DNA of 64,000 bases from UBA4416 sp963422675 (GCA_963422675.2 CAXVYS010000024.1:682001-746000), one strand, 5' to 3'. Positions 1 through 10,014 are shown, counted from the first letter of the stretch. The notes: generated by a model from the sequence alone, not told the origin. Translations and numbers: made by a program.

Positions 1-442
1 TTTCCAGTTTTCCGATTTTTTGAAAAACCGTTACCTGCGGACAAATTCTATATTCGCTATAAAATAATTGTGTCCCTTCTTTACTGGGTGTCCATGTTGC
101 CCAATAACCTATAGGGCTTAGGGATAACCTAACCGTTTTTGGTTTTACCCAATAATGGATCCAGGGTCTGTAAACATGTTGCGCAGGATCCGAAAAAATA
201 TTGTCTTTTTGCCCGCCTTTTACATAATTAGCATCCGACATACGCCTGTATTGCAAATCCATTTGGTATTGCCATTTTACAGAACTGTCTGCATACCTTG
301 ATATCACCCCGTTAAGGTTCGCTTCAAACCAAAACGAATTCCTATAAGCATTGGTTCTTTTATCGGTTGAATTATAATTAGGTGTTTGCGATAACGATAC
401 CAGACCGATAAATAGTAACAGCAATGTAAATTCTTTTCTCAT
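1..442 (-). CDS. DUF2490-like outer-membrane protein, 3' end cut by the window edge
   Basis: The minus-strand frame opens at an ATG at 442 and stays open to base 1, giving 147 codons of a longer protein. It begins with a signal peptide (MRKEFTLLLLFIGLVSLSQ) and continues with a pattern typical of DUF2490 proteins: NSFWFEANLNGVISRYADSS, an aromatic-rich stretch WKQ-like, YRPWIHYWVKPKTVRLSLSP and FYSEYRICPQV. DUF2490 members are Bacteroidota proteins thought to form small outer-membrane beta barrels of about 220-250 residues; their function is unknown. The family call rests on motif resemblance only. It is separated from rpiB by a terminator, so it is probably its own transcription unit. Confidence 0.6.
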   Translation of the reverse strand, partial: MRKEFTLLLLFIGLVSLSQTPNYNSTDKRTNAYRNSFWFEANLNGVISRYADSSVKWQYQMDLQYRRMSDANYVKGGQKDNIFSDPAQHVYRPWIHYWVKPKTVRLSLSPIGYWATWTPSKEGTQLFYSEYRICPQVTVFQKIGKLE

Positions 443-531
443 TTTAAGTAAACTTTATATTAATGGAACGCAAATTAAAAGCTATTAGGTTAATGTAATT
501 TAAACTTAATGTTACCAAATAGTTAAGCAAC

Positions 532-565
532 AAAAAAGCCTTGCAAAACGATTGTTCTGCAAGGC
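532..565 (-). terminator. Rho-independent terminator of rpiB
   Basis: An 8-bp perfect stem (GCCTTGCA/TGCAAGGC, plus-strand 538-545 and 558-565) with a 12-base loop is followed, reading the minus strand, by six T residues (plus-strand A532-537). It lies just past the rpiB stop. Confidence 0.8.
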
Positions 566-587
566 CTGTATGATTTAGTCTATTATA

Positions 588-1016
588 TTAGCAATCTATT
601 TTTTTGATTCTGTCCAAATGCCTTCCTCCTTCAAATTGTTCAGTTAAAAACTCATCCACGCATTTTTTTGCTTCAGCAACGGTAATATACCGTGCCGGTA
701 ACACTAAAATATTAGCATCGTTGTGTTGGCGCGCCAGCGCCGAAATTTCAGCATTCCAACACAAAGCCGCTCTGATTCCTTTGTGTTTATTGGCCGTCAT
801 ATTAATTCCGTTTCCACTGCCACACATTAAAATACCAAAGGTTACTTCTTTATTTACTACTGCATTAGCAACAGCATGCCCGTAATCCGAATAATCAGCA
901 CGCTCTAAACTATAACACCCTTTATCGTCTGTAGGAATGTTTTTACTTATTAAATAGGCAATTAATTCCTGTTTTAATTCAAACCCGGCATGATCACTGC
1001 CAATAGCTAATTTCAT
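588..1016 (-). CDS. rpiB: Ribose-5-phosphate isomerase B
   Basis: A 142-residue RpiB/LacA/LacB family protein, full length for the family. It interconverts ribose 5-phosphate and ribulose 5-phosphate in the non-oxidative pentose phosphate pathway, in the cytosol. The N-terminal IGSDHAGFELK carries the substrate-binding Asp8-His9 pair; the catalytic cysteine is Cys65 in MCGSGNGINMTANK, whose GSGNG loop forms the anion hole; HNDANILVLPAR is the usual later conserved segment. It starts 38 bases after the stop of the upstream flavin reductase gene, so the two may be co-transcribed, though a TATCTTTA sequence in the gap is close to a -7 box. A terminator follows. Confidence 0.95.
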   Translation of the reverse strand: MKLAIGSDHAGFELKQELIAYLISKNIPTDDKGCYSLERADYSDYGHAVANAVVNKEVTFGILMCGSGNGINMTANKHKGIRAALCWNAEISALARQHNDANILVLPARYITVAEAKKCVDEFLTEQFEGGRHLDRIKKIDC

Positions 1017-1054
1017 ATATGTTTTATTTTAAAATGTAAAGATATAGCTTTCTT

Positions 1055-2098
1055 TTAATAAACTATTTCTACATCGCCTTCAATAGCATAACTCTGGCAC
1101 ACCAGTATTCTTCCTTTTTTAAGTTCATCGTCTGTTAATACCTCATTATAAGCCATCCACACTTTTCCTTTTGTACAAGTAGCCACACAACTCGCGCACC
1201 TTCCGGCTTTACAACTATAAGGTAGCTGAATATTATTTGCTATGGCCGAATCCAATATCGAATTCGGATATTGAGCTGTTATACTATAGGTTTTATCATC
1301 AATAGTAATGGCTACCTGGTGCTGATCTTCGTCTGGCGGCCTCGAAACGATTTTCCTCGGAAGTGTACTATAATTTTCTTTTATCACATGTTTCGCCGGG
1401 AAATCGCTTAACAGTGTAATACCAACCGTTAACATATAATCAAACGGGCCGCATATATAAAACATTACCTCATTTTTTGGTACCGTTAAATACTGTTTAA
1501 CCAATTGCTTCAATAACCAGCTGCTTAAACGGCTGTTGTAAACACTTATCTCATTGCTAAACAAAAACTTAATATTAAATCTCTCCGGATAATGGCTTTG
1601 ATACTTCACTAGCTGATCGTAGAATAAAGTATCTTCTTTGGTTTTGTTACTATATATTAATGCCACCTCATACGCAGTAGTATGTAAAAGTGTTTTAATT
1701 AAGGATAAACAGGGTGTAATACCACTGCCGGCAGCAATAAAAAAGAACTGTTTAATATTTCGTTCCTCATCCGGTAAAATAAATTGTCCGCTAATTCCGG
1801 TGCTTTCTAATATATCCCCTTCCTTTACTGTATGAATTAAGAGGCGTGAAAATTCTCCATTATCCAGTTTTTTTACGGTAATACTTATATCATTATCTAC
1901 CCCGGGTGCCGACGACATAGAATAAGATCTTCTCTTTTCACCATGAATGGTATTAAATACCAAAGTAATGAACTGCCCCGGTTTATAAGCCGGTAGCCAA
2001 TTGTTTAAAGGTTTAAGTACAAATGTTTTTCCGTCTTTGGTTTCATTTATAACTTGCGTAACCCTTAACTGTTTTATAATAGAGTTTTTATACGTCAT
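1055..2098 (-). CDS. FAD/NAD(P)-binding reductase with C-terminal 2Fe-2S ferredoxin domain (PaaE-like)
   Basis: A 347-residue three-domain electron-transfer protein. The FAD-binding domain comes first (about 1-115) with the RRSYSMSS motif (RxYS) that contacts FAD. The NAD(P) domain follows (about 115-240) with AAGSGITPCLSLI and ICGPFDYM. A plant-type ferredoxin domain closes the protein (about 260-347): SCKAGRCASC gives the C-x4-C-x2-C cluster ligands near residue 296, and the fourth ligand is in ILVCQSYA near residue 335. This architecture is that of PaaE, the phenylacetyl-CoA epoxidase reductase, and of related oxygenase reductases. No paaABC genes are in the window, so the electron acceptor is unknown and I give no symbol. 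Confidence 0.85.
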   Translation of the reverse strand: MTYKNSIIKQLRVTQVINETKDGKTFVLKPLNNWLPAYKPGQFITLVFNTIHGEKRRSYSMSSAPGVDNDISITVKKLDNGEFSRLLIHTVKEGDILESTGISGQFILPDEERNIKQFFFIAAGSGITPCLSLIKTLLHTTAYEVALIYSNKTKEDTLFYDQLVKYQSHYPERFNIKFLFSNEISVYNSRLSSWLLKQLVKQYLTVPKNEVMFYICGPFDYMLTVGITLLSDFPAKHVIKENYSTLPRKIVSRPPDEDQHQVAITIDDKTYSITAQYPNSILDSAIANNIQLPYSCKAGRCASCVATCTKGKVWMAYNEVLTDDELKKGRILVCQSYAIEGDVEIVY

Positions 2099-2601
2099 TT
2101 AGGAAATCATATTATCTGTCTTTCAAAATTTTGTTAACTAATAGTAATCAACGTTAATTAACACTCATAAAAAATAAGCCTGATAGTGAACCGTTTATAT
2201 AGCAGGCTAATTAACAAAATTACCGTGTATAATTAAAATTACCGTTAATAAGTTTATGTAATTAATTACTGATTTGTTAATAGCAAATTTACTTATCTAA
2301 TTTTTACATAATTCAAAATTTACTTTCAAAAACTATTAGGTGTGTTGTACAGTTTTATTCACATTAAATTTAGCTTGTAACAACATAAACTTTCACACAT
2401 ACACTCATTTAAACAATTTGTTCATTACTATGTATTACACTAAAAACCATACTCTTAAACACAATTGTTTAGTTTAATATTTGTTAATAGACTGTTATTA
2501 GTAATAAATCCTAGTAAACAAAAGCTTATTTTTACACTGTACTAACAGCTTATAATAATAGCCATTAATTTAATTTTTAAAATATTTTATTATTATATAT
2601 A
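2099..2601. other. AT-rich intergenic region between divergent reductase and nadA genes
   Basis: About 500 bases separate two divergent start codons. The stretch is extremely AT-rich, has short palindromes such as GTTAATTAAC near 2152, and shows no open frame that looks coding. It should hold promoters for both genes. I see TAnnTTTG-like sequences with one mismatch (for example AATATTTG near 2478) but none strong enough to annotate separately. Confidence 0.5.
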
Positions 2602-3579
2602 ATGAATTTAGAAAAAGGTTACCTCGAAAAAAAAATTGATCCATCGCTTGATTTGTTCAAAGAGATTTCGCATCTTAAGAAAGAGAAGAATGCAATCATC
2701 CTCGCACACTACTATCAAGATGCTGATATACAGGATATTGCAGATTATATTGGAGACAGTTTAGGGCTCGCTCAACAAGCAGAAAAATCAACAGCCAACA
2801 TCATTTTATTTGCCGGCGTTCATTTTATGGCAGAAACTGCCAAAATTTTGAATCCGAAAACAAAAGTGTTAATTCCGGATCTTAAAGCAGGTTGCTCTTT
2901 GGCAGACTCTTGTCCGCCTGCCGAATTTTCGGCATTTAAAGCCGCTCACCCCGATCATGTGGTATTAACCTATGTAAACTGTACTGCAGAGATAAAAGCG
3001 CTCTCAGATGTCATTGTAACGTCTACAAATGCGGTTCAAATAGTGGAATCATTTCCAAAAGATCAGAAAATCATCTTCGCACCCGATAAAAACCTGGGAG
3101 CCTATATCAATAAAATAACCGGCCGTAATATGGTATTATGGAATGGGTCCTGTATGGTGCATGAAATTTTTAGTTTGGAAAAACTGATCAAATTAAAAGC
3201 GCAACACCCTAAAGCCATCGTTTTAGCACACCCGGAATGTGAGGCACCTATTTTGGAGCATGCCGATTTTATTGGTAGTACCACTGCTTTATTAAATTAC
3301 AGTAAAAAATCGGATGCGTCTGAATTTATTGTATTAACGGAAACTGGCATCATCCATCAAATGCTAAAATCAAGTCCGGGAAAAACCTTTATTCCCGCAC
3401 CACCAAATAACAGTTGTGCCTGTAACGATTGTCCTTATATGAAATTAAATACCCTCGAAAAAATATACAATACATTAAAATATGAGCAGCCAGAGCTTTT
3501 AATGAGCGACGAATTGATTGAAAAGGCTAAAAAACCCATAAACAAAATGTTGGAATTATCTGCCAAATTTGGGCTTTAA
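2602..3579 (+). CDS. nadA: Quinolinate synthase A
   Basis: A 325-residue NadA. It condenses iminoaspartate with dihydroxyacetone phosphate to make quinolinate, the second step of de novo NAD synthesis, using an oxygen-sensitive [4Fe-4S] cluster. The three segments that hold the cluster cysteines are visible: YVNCTAEIKA, WNGSCMVHE and the C-terminal SCACNDCPYM. The start HYYQDADIQDIADYIGDSL is the usual NadA N-terminus with the substrate-binding His-Tyr. No nadB or nadC gene is adjacent. The start ATG has no evident ribosome binding site, which is normal in this phylum. Confidence 0.96.
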   Translation: MNLEKGYLEKKIDPSLDLFKEISHLKKEKNAIILAHYYQDADIQDIADYIGDSLGLAQQAEKSTANIILFAGVHFMAETAKILNPKTKVLIPDLKAGCSLADSCPPAEFSAFKAAHPDHVVLTYVNCTAEIKALSDVIVTSTNAVQIVESFPKDQKIIFAPDKNLGAYINKITGRNMVLWNGSCMVHEIFSLEKLIKLKAQHPKAIVLAHPECEAPILEHADFIGSTTALLNYSKKSDASEFIVLTETGIIHQMLKSSPGKTFIPAPPNNSCACNDCPYMKLNTLEKIYNTLKYEQPELLMSDELIEKAKKPINKMLELSAKFGL

Positions 3580-3614
3580 TTATTTTATCTTATTGATTAT
3601 AAATTCTAAATTAG

Positions 3615-5357
3615 ATGTTTAATAGATTTTTCGTGCCATTAGTTAATTATAATCGTTCATATAGTAAATTTAGAATTCTTGCATTCTATTTGGTATTTAC
3701 CGTTTCCTATGGGTTACATTCTCAAACAGCTGTACCAAACGGTTATAATGTGTTTTATTATGATAATGGGGAAAAATCATCTGAAGGTACCATGGTAGAT
3801 GGAAAACCCGATGGTTATTGGAAAAATTATTATAAAAACGGGAACCTTAAAATTGAAGGAAACCGCAGGAATTATCAACTCGATAGCATATGGAAATTTT
3901 ATTCTGAAAAAGGAAAAATAACAAAAGCAGTAGCTTACCTCGAAGGAAAAAAGAATGGTTATACACTAAACTATGATACCAACCAGAGAGTAAGTAGTAA
4001 GGAACCTTTTGTAAATGATATTAAACAGGGAAATGCTTTTGCTTATTACCCTTCCGGAAAAATAAAACAACTTACACCCTATGTTAAAGGCAGGCCTGAT
4101 GGTATTGCTTACGAGTTTGCAGAAGATTCTACCATCATTTCAATTATAAAATACCAGGGTGGCATTTTAGCAAATGTTGAACGGATTAACCGTAAAGATG
4201 AAAATGGCAAAAAACAAGGTGTTTGGAAAGATTTTTATGAAGATGGAAAATTAAAAGCAGAAAAAAAATATAAGGATGATCTCGTAGATGGTTATACAAA
4301 ATCATATGATAAAAAAGGAAATTTAACCAATACTGAGAAATTCAATAATGGTAAACAAATTAAAAATGCCCCAGAATTAGCAACACTGGATGTGTATAAA
4401 GATTACTACGATGATGGCACTTTAAAATATGAGGGAGGTTACATTAATGGTGTTCCTGTTGGTACACATTACCATTATAAATTAAAATACATGTGCGATT
4501 CATTACCGGTTGCCCGTGATGATACCAGCGATGTGATGATAAAAATACAAATTTGCAAAAACAGGCCGGTACCCGATTCAGCCATTGTTTACAACGAAGG
4601 TGTACGAACTGATTATGGGGCTGTGGATAGTTTAAGAAGCCGTGTGGGTATTTGGACAGAATACCATAATACTGGTGAATTTAAAGGAAAAGGATTGTAT
4701 TTGAATGATAAAAGAATTGGCGATTGGACCTTTTATTACCCTAACGGGCAAATAGAACAAAAAGGAAAATACGATAAAAAAGGCAGAGCCCAGGGAGAAT
4801 GGAAATGGTTTTATGAAAACGGTGCCCTAATGCGCGAAGAAACCTATGTAAACAACTTACGTGACGGAACCATGACGGAGTATACCGAAGATGGAAAAGT
4901 GCTCACCAAAGGCGAATATGTGGATGATATGCAGGAAGGTATATGGGTTTATGAAACCCCTGAATATAAAGAAATAGGAAAATATGTAGATGATAAACCT
5001 GATAGCTTATGGAAAAGATACTACATGCCTAAAGAAAAGTTAAGGTATGAAGGCCGGTTTTTAAACGGAGATGAAGATGGGGTACATACCTGGTATTATC
5101 CCAATGGACGGAAAATGGCCCAGGGAAGTTATGCCGGAGGAATGAAACAAAACGATTGGAAATTTTATGATGAAGCCGGATATAATTATCTCACCATTTT
5201 TTATGAAAATGATATAGAAGTTAAGTTTCAGGGAACAAAGGTTACTCCTACGTATGAAGAGAGTATCAGGGATTACTCATCTATCAACTCAAAAAAACCT
5301 GATAAAACCATTTTAGATAAAGAAACAAAAAAAGATGAAAAGCAAGATAAAGAATAA
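3615..5357 (+). CDS. Exported MORN-like (YwqK-type) repeat protein
   Basis: A 580-residue protein with a long N-region and a hydrophobic segment (FRILAFYLVFTVSYGLHSQ, about 19-37) that looks like a signal peptide or anchor. The rest is built from about 23-residue modules of the form DGxxxGxWxxYYxNGxLKxEGxYxxxxx, at least a dozen of them, as in the MORN_2/YwqK family. Such repeats form beta-hairpin ribbons; despite the database name 'YwqK antitoxin' there is no evidence of a toxin here. The C-terminus is lysine and aspartate rich (TKKDEKQDKE). Its last 23 bases overlap the start of the PAS kinase in another frame, which points to translational coupling and a shared function with the downstream signalling pair. 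Confidence 0.75.
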   Translation: MFNRFFVPLVNYNRSYSKFRILAFYLVFTVSYGLHSQTAVPNGYNVFYYDNGEKSSEGTMVDGKPDGYWKNYYKNGNLKIEGNRRNYQLDSIWKFYSEKGKITKAVAYLEGKKNGYTLNYDTNQRVSSKEPFVNDIKQGNAFAYYPSGKIKQLTPYVKGRPDGIAYEFAEDSTIISIIKYQGGILANVERINRKDENGKKQGVWKDFYEDGKLKAEKKYKDDLVDGYTKSYDKKGNLTNTEKFNNGKQIKNAPELATLDVYKDYYDDGTLKYEGGYINGVPVGTHYHYKLKYMCDSLPVARDDTSDVMIKIQICKNRPVPDSAIVYNEGVRTDYGAVDSLRSRVGIWTEYHNTGEFKGKGLYLNDKRIGDWTFYYPNGQIEQKGKYDKKGRAQGEWKWFYENGALMREETYVNNLRDGTMTEYTEDGKVLTKGEYVDDMQEGIWVYETPEYKEIGKYVDDKPDSLWKRYYMPKEKLRYEGRFLNGDEDGVHTWYYPNGRKMAQGSYAGGMKQNDWKFYDEAGYNYLTIFYENDIEVKFQGTKVTPTYEESIRDYSSINSKKPDKTILDKETKKDEKQDKE

Positions 5358-8300
5358 TATAGATTCCTTATCTGTTGCTCCCGCATCAAATAAAAATAAT
5401 GAAAATGATCATTTATTAATCTCCGTTTTACAAAATTTACCTGTTGGAGTCATTATTTTTTCGAACACCAAAATCCTTTTCGCTAATAAAAAATCATTTC
5501 AAATTTTAAGGATTAATAAAAGCTTTGGAAATCAAATAGCCGAATATTCCATATTTGATTTTATACTTCCTGAATTTCATCAACGCATAAAAACGAATAA
5601 TAAAAAAATTTTACAAGGGGAAGAATTCAATTCCTTTGAGTTTAAAATTAAAAACTTTAAACAGGAAATAATAGATGTTGAAGTAAAATCCAATGTTATT
5701 GTCTTTAATGGTAAAAAAGCCATACAAACCATTATTACCAACATATCTGAACGGGTTAAATCACATGAGGAACTGATTGAAATAAAAAAAGACCTTCAGG
5801 TAATTTTAAGAGGAATTGATGAAGTAGTGTATTACCTCGATTTTAAAGATGAACATAAACTAAAATTTATATCCAATAAAGCAGAGGATACACTTGGAGT
5901 AAACCCTGGTGTATACAGTAAAAAGTACAGTAAAAGTTATACAAATATATTAAAACACATTCACCCCGATGATGTGGATCTGGTAATTAAAGGTTCGGAA
6001 AAATTAAGAAAAGAGAAAAAACCTCAAACCTTTATTTATAGATTTAAAAATTTTGAAACAAAAAACTATTTATGGCTTCAGGAACGCATTATTCCTCAGT
6101 TTGATGAGAAAAAAAAGCATGTAGGTAATCTGGGAATAATAAGAGATATAACCGAAGAAGTATTAAAAGAACAGTATTTAAAACAAAACGAAAAAACATT
6201 TAGGCATCTCTCGCAAAATGCGTCGGATATTATTTATTTATATGATTTTAAGCCCGCAGGAAAGTATACTTATGTAAGCGATTCGGTGAAAAAAATACTA
6301 GGCTATTCTCCTGAAGATTTTTATAAAGACCCCCTGTTCGGTAATAAAATTGTATTAAATGATGATAAACGTCTTGTAAAAAAATCAAGCGATATCATTA
6401 CTAAAAAGGGAACCGTCAGGAAAACACTGGATATATCAGTGTTTAAATATATAAAGAAAGATGGGAACACTGCCTGGCTCGAAACACGCTATTCACATTT
6501 AAAAGACAAACAAGGTAATATTATAACCTTAATAGGAATTAGCAGGGATGTAACAAAAGAAAAACAAGAGGAAATATTAAGAAAGGAAACAGAGGCAAAA
6601 TTTAAGCTGATTGCTGAAAATTCAAATGATATCATCTTTTTCTTTACTTATCATCCCGAACCAAAGTACATTTACGTAAGCCCATCGATAAAAAAAGTAT
6701 TAGGATACAGTGCGAATGAATTTTATAAAAACTCCAATTTAGCCCAGTCAATAGTGTCCGATAAAAAAGGGTACATTAATTTTGAGAATAATATTGCTAA
6801 ACAACAGAAAAACAATAATCTACAATTTACTGCAGGAGTATTTCAATATAAAACAAAGTCGGGTAAGCTCATTTGGCTGGAAGATAATTATTCGCCTATT
6901 TTTGATGAGGATGGAAGAATTAAGTTTATCCTTGGAGTTAGCAGGGATATCACAACCGAAAAGAATTATCGGGTTGAGCTCGAGCAAAAATGGATCAATT
7001 ACCAGAATTTACTGGAAGCATCACCTATCGGGATTTTAATTCATGATAATGATATTTGTTTGTATTGTAATAAAACAGCCCTTGATATTCTGGAAGGTGA
7101 ACACATCAGTAAAATAATAGGGGCAAATTTAATAGATTATTTCTATTTACCCGAACAGCGTGAAATTGCTATAAATAGAATGCATAGAGCCATAAACGGC
7201 GAAGAGCTGGATGATATGCCCTATAAAATACTGACCTTAAAAAATAATGTTATCGACGTTGAATTAAAAACAGTTCCCTTTTTATATAACGGTAAAAAAT
7301 GTGTGCAAACGATTATCTCTAATATATCCGATATCAAAAAATTAGAAAAGGAGATTGTTAGAGCCGAAATAGCAGAGGATCTTAACAAAGAACTGATCAA
7401 AGAGATTAATTACAGAAAAAAAATTCAACACGAGTTGGTTACCCAAACCACCAAATACGAAGCTATTTTCAATAATACCTCGCATCTCATATGGTCGGTA
7501 AACAGAGATCTCATCATTACCTCTTTTAATACAAATTATTACGATTATATCTATAAATTATTTGATTTTAAATTAAAAGTAGGGAGCCATATAGGCGCTG
7601 TAAAAACCAAGTCGAATCAAAGCATTAATCTTAATTTTTGGATTAGTAAATACGAAAAAATCTTTAACGAAAAGAAAGATAATAATGTAGAGTTTTTTGA
7701 AGTGCAAAACGTTGATGCTAGTGGAAAAAGTCATAACAGGGAAGTGTATCTACATCCAATCAGGGATTCAAGAGGAATAATTACGGAAATAGCTGTTATT
7801 GCACATGATGTTACCGACAGGAAACTGGCAGCCCAAAAAATTCTGGATCAGGCAGCCAAACTCGAATCTATTTTTGAAAGCTCGGCACATTTAGTATGGA
7901 CTGTAGATACCACGTTTCACTTAACCTCCTGCAACAATAATTTTATAGAGGTTTTTAAACTCAATTATAAAATAGATCCCGTTTTAAATAAACAATTGCA
8001 TCTGCATGTTGGTAAACAATATAGGGCAGAGTACGAAAACTACTGGTATCCCTTATACAGAAAGGTACTGGCGGGTAATTCTCTTAAATTTGAGAGAAAA
8101 CAAAACGATGAAAATGGAAATATAAATTATAAAGAAATTTATCTTAATCCCATCCGGAACTCTCATGGCGAAATCATTGAAATAGCCTGCTTGGCCCATG
8201 ATATCACCGAAAACAAAAAATTCGAAAAACAAATTGTAGAACAATCGGCCAAATTAAAGGCTATTTTCGAAAGTGGCGATCAGTTAATGTGGACTATTAG

Positions 8301-9231
8301 CGTTGATAAAAAACTAACCTCTTTCAATCAGAATTATTCCAAAGCCATTTTCGATCTCTATGGGTATTACCCCGAATTGGGTAAAAGCGTAAGGTCTTCT
8401 AAAAGTACCGAATACCATGATGTGTGGGATAGCCGCTACGAGCAGGCTTTTAAAGGAAAACAAGTAGAATTTATTTCCGAAAGAACAAACCGGAATGGCC
8501 TTAAAATTATAAGGCAAATGATCCTCTACCCTATTAAAGATAACGATAACAAAGTTATTGAAATTTCAGGAATTGGCTTTGATATTACAGAAAACAAGAA
8601 GAATGAGGAACGCATCACCCAATCTCTTAAAGAAAAAGAAGTCTTGTTAAAAGAAGTGCACCATAGGGTAAAAAACAATATGCAGGTTATTTCCAGTATA
8701 TTAAATCTTCAATCGTCTTACGTAAAAGATACCTATGCCCTTAATTTACTGAAGGAATGCCAAAACAGGATCAAATCAATGGCCTTTATACATGAAAGCC
8801 TGTATCAAACCAAGAACTTCGAATCTGTTAATTTTTCGGAGTATATTACTACCTTAACCAAAAACCTGGTACACACCTATTCTATCAATTCAAAAAAGAT
8901 TAAACTTATTTTAACGCTTGATAAATTGTTCCTGAACCTCGATTCATCAATACCTTGCGGACTTATTATCAATGAAATTGTATCAAATTCATTAAAATAT
9001 GCATTTCCTGATAATAGAGATGGAATAATCTTCGTAACTTTGAAAGTTGATAATAATAATGTAAGAATTGAAGCAGGTGATAACGGTATTGGTATACCTT
9101 CACATATTGATGTGAAGCATACCGAAACATTAGGTCTTCAACTGGTTGATACATTAGTGGAACAAATAAACGGAACGTTGATTTTAGAAAGAAACAGAGG
9201 AACTAAGTTTATAATAGAATTTAAGAATTAA
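5335..9231 (+). CDS. Multi-PAS sensor histidine kinase (HisKA_2/HWE-like)
   Basis: A 1298-residue kinase with no evident membrane segment, so probably cytosolic. Eight PAS/PAC modules can be counted from their PAC-end motifs: TIITNISER (about 132), IIRDITEE (268), ISRDVTKE (402), VSRDITTE (534), TIISNISD (658), IAHDVTDR (822), LAHDITEN (952) and GFDITEN (1080). The dimerisation/phosphotransfer helix follows with EVHHRVKNNMQVISSIL; His1110 is the likely phospho-acceptor. The ATPase domain has an N-box IINEIVSNSLKYAF (about 1211-1224) and a G1 box AGDNGIGIPS (about 1247). Modules 6-8 share a template (KLxxIFExxxxLxWxVxxxxxLTSFN), indicating internal duplication. The LytTR regulator starts 8 bases downstream and is the obvious partner. 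Ligands are unknown. Confidence 0.9.
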   Translation: MKSKIKNNIDSLSVAPASNKNNENDHLLISVLQNLPVGVIIFSNTKILFANKKSFQILRINKSFGNQIAEYSIFDFILPEFHQRIKTNNKKILQGEEFNSFEFKIKNFKQEIIDVEVKSNVIVFNGKKAIQTIITNISERVKSHEELIEIKKDLQVILRGIDEVVYYLDFKDEHKLKFISNKAEDTLGVNPGVYSKKYSKSYTNILKHIHPDDVDLVIKGSEKLRKEKKPQTFIYRFKNFETKNYLWLQERIIPQFDEKKKHVGNLGIIRDITEEVLKEQYLKQNEKTFRHLSQNASDIIYLYDFKPAGKYTYVSDSVKKILGYSPEDFYKDPLFGNKIVLNDDKRLVKKSSDIITKKGTVRKTLDISVFKYIKKDGNTAWLETRYSHLKDKQGNIITLIGISRDVTKEKQEEILRKETEAKFKLIAENSNDIIFFFTYHPEPKYIYVSPSIKKVLGYSANEFYKNSNLAQSIVSDKKGYINFENNIAKQQKNNNLQFTAGVFQYKTKSGKLIWLEDNYSPIFDEDGRIKFILGVSRDITTEKNYRVELEQKWINYQNLLEASPIGILIHDNDICLYCNKTALDILEGEHISKIIGANLIDYFYLPEQREIAINRMHRAINGEELDDMPYKILTLKNNVIDVELKTVPFLYNGKKCVQTIISNISDIKKLEKEIVRAEIAEDLNKELIKEINYRKKIQHELVTQTTKYEAIFNNTSHLIWSVNRDLIITSFNTNYYDYIYKLFDFKLKVGSHIGAVKTKSNQSINLNFWISKYEKIFNEKKDNNVEFFEVQNVDASGKSHNREVYLHPIRDSRGIITEIAVIAHDVTDRKLAAQKILDQAAKLESIFESSAHLVWTVDTTFHLTSCNNNFIEVFKLNYKIDPVLNKQLHLHVGKQYRAEYENYWYPLYRKVLAGNSLKFERKQNDENGNINYKEIYLNPIRNSHGEIIEIACLAHDITENKKFEKQIVEQSAKLKAIFESGDQLMWTISVDKKLTSFNQNYSKAIFDLYGYYPELGKSVRSSKSTEYHDVWDSRYEQAFKGKQVEFISERTNRNGLKIIRQMILYPIKDNDNKVIEISGIGFDITENKKNEERITQSLKEKEVLLKEVHHRVKNNMQVISSILNLQSSYVKDTYALNLLKECQNRIKSMAFIHESLYQTKNFESVNFSEYITTLTKNLVHTYSINSKKIKLILTLDKLFLNLDSSIPCGLIINEIVSNSLKYAFPDNRDGIIFVTLKVDNNNVRIEAGDNGIGIPSHIDVKHTETLGLQLVDTLVEQINGTLILERNRGTKFIIEFKN

Positions 9232-9239
9232 TTAATAGT

Positions 9240-10001
9240 ATGGAAAATAACATTAATGTTTACATTGTAGAAGACGAAAGTATTGTTGCAAAAGACATAC
9301 AAAACAGCTTAAAAAAATTAGGCTATAATGTTTTGGGAATCAGTAATAATGGCGTTGACGCTATTAAAAACATTGTTGATCTGGAACCCAATATTGTTTT
9401 AATGGATATTATGATCAAAGGTAATATGACCGGCATCGAAGTAGCCGAAACCATTAAAAAAGATTACAATATTCCGGTAATATTTTTAACCGCTTATGCT
9501 GACGAAAGTACTTTGGCAAAAGCAAAAATTACCGAGCCTTACGGATATATTTTAAAACCATTTAAAGAAATTGATTTACACTCAACCATTGAAATGGCTA
9601 TTTACAAGCACAAAAAAGATACTGAAGTACAAAAAGAAAGAGATTTCCTTTATTCCTTAGTAGAAAACAAAGACGATGCTGCTAAAGATATTTTATTTGT
9701 AAAATCAAACAGCCGCTTGGTAAAAGTAAATTTAAAAGACATTTACTATGTGGAAGCATTAAAAGATTACGTGGTTCTAAATACTCAATACACGCGTTAT
9801 ACCATTCATTCTACAATGAAAGATATTGAGAAGAAACTGGATAATGGTGATTTTATCCGCGTACACCGTTCGTTCATTGCCCGTATCGACAAGATACAAA
9901 CTATTGAAAACCAAACAGTTGTGTTGGAAGAAAACAAAAAAGTAATTCCCATTGGTGGTTCTTACCGTGATGAGTTACTGGCAAAATTAAACATGATCTA
10001 A
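9240..10001 (+). CDS. LytTR-family response regulator
   Basis: A 253-residue regulator. The receiver domain (about 5-122) has the acidic pair Glu11-Asp12, the phospho-acceptor Asp56 in LMDIMIKG, a Thr in FLTAYAD and the conserved Lys in ILKPFKE. The LytTR DNA-binding domain (about 150-250) has IYYVEALKDYVVLNT, FIRVHRSFIARIDKI and VIPIGGSYRDELL, the typical LytTR strands. It sits 8 bases after the PAS kinase, so the two form a two-component system. LytTR regulators usually bind direct repeats upstream of targets; I could not identify target sites. Confidence 0.93.
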   Translation: MENNINVYIVEDESIVAKDIQNSLKKLGYNVLGISNNGVDAIKNIVDLEPNIVLMDIMIKGNMTGIEVAETIKKDYNIPVIFLTAYADESTLAKAKITEPYGYILKPFKEIDLHSTIEMAIYKHKKDTEVQKERDFLYSLVENKDDAAKDILFVKSNSRLVKVNLKDIYYVEALKDYVVLNTQYTRYTIHSTMKDIEKKLDNGDFIRVHRSFIARIDKIQTIENQTVVLEENKKVIPIGGSYRDELLAKLNMI

Positions 10002-10014
10002 TCTATTACCCTAA

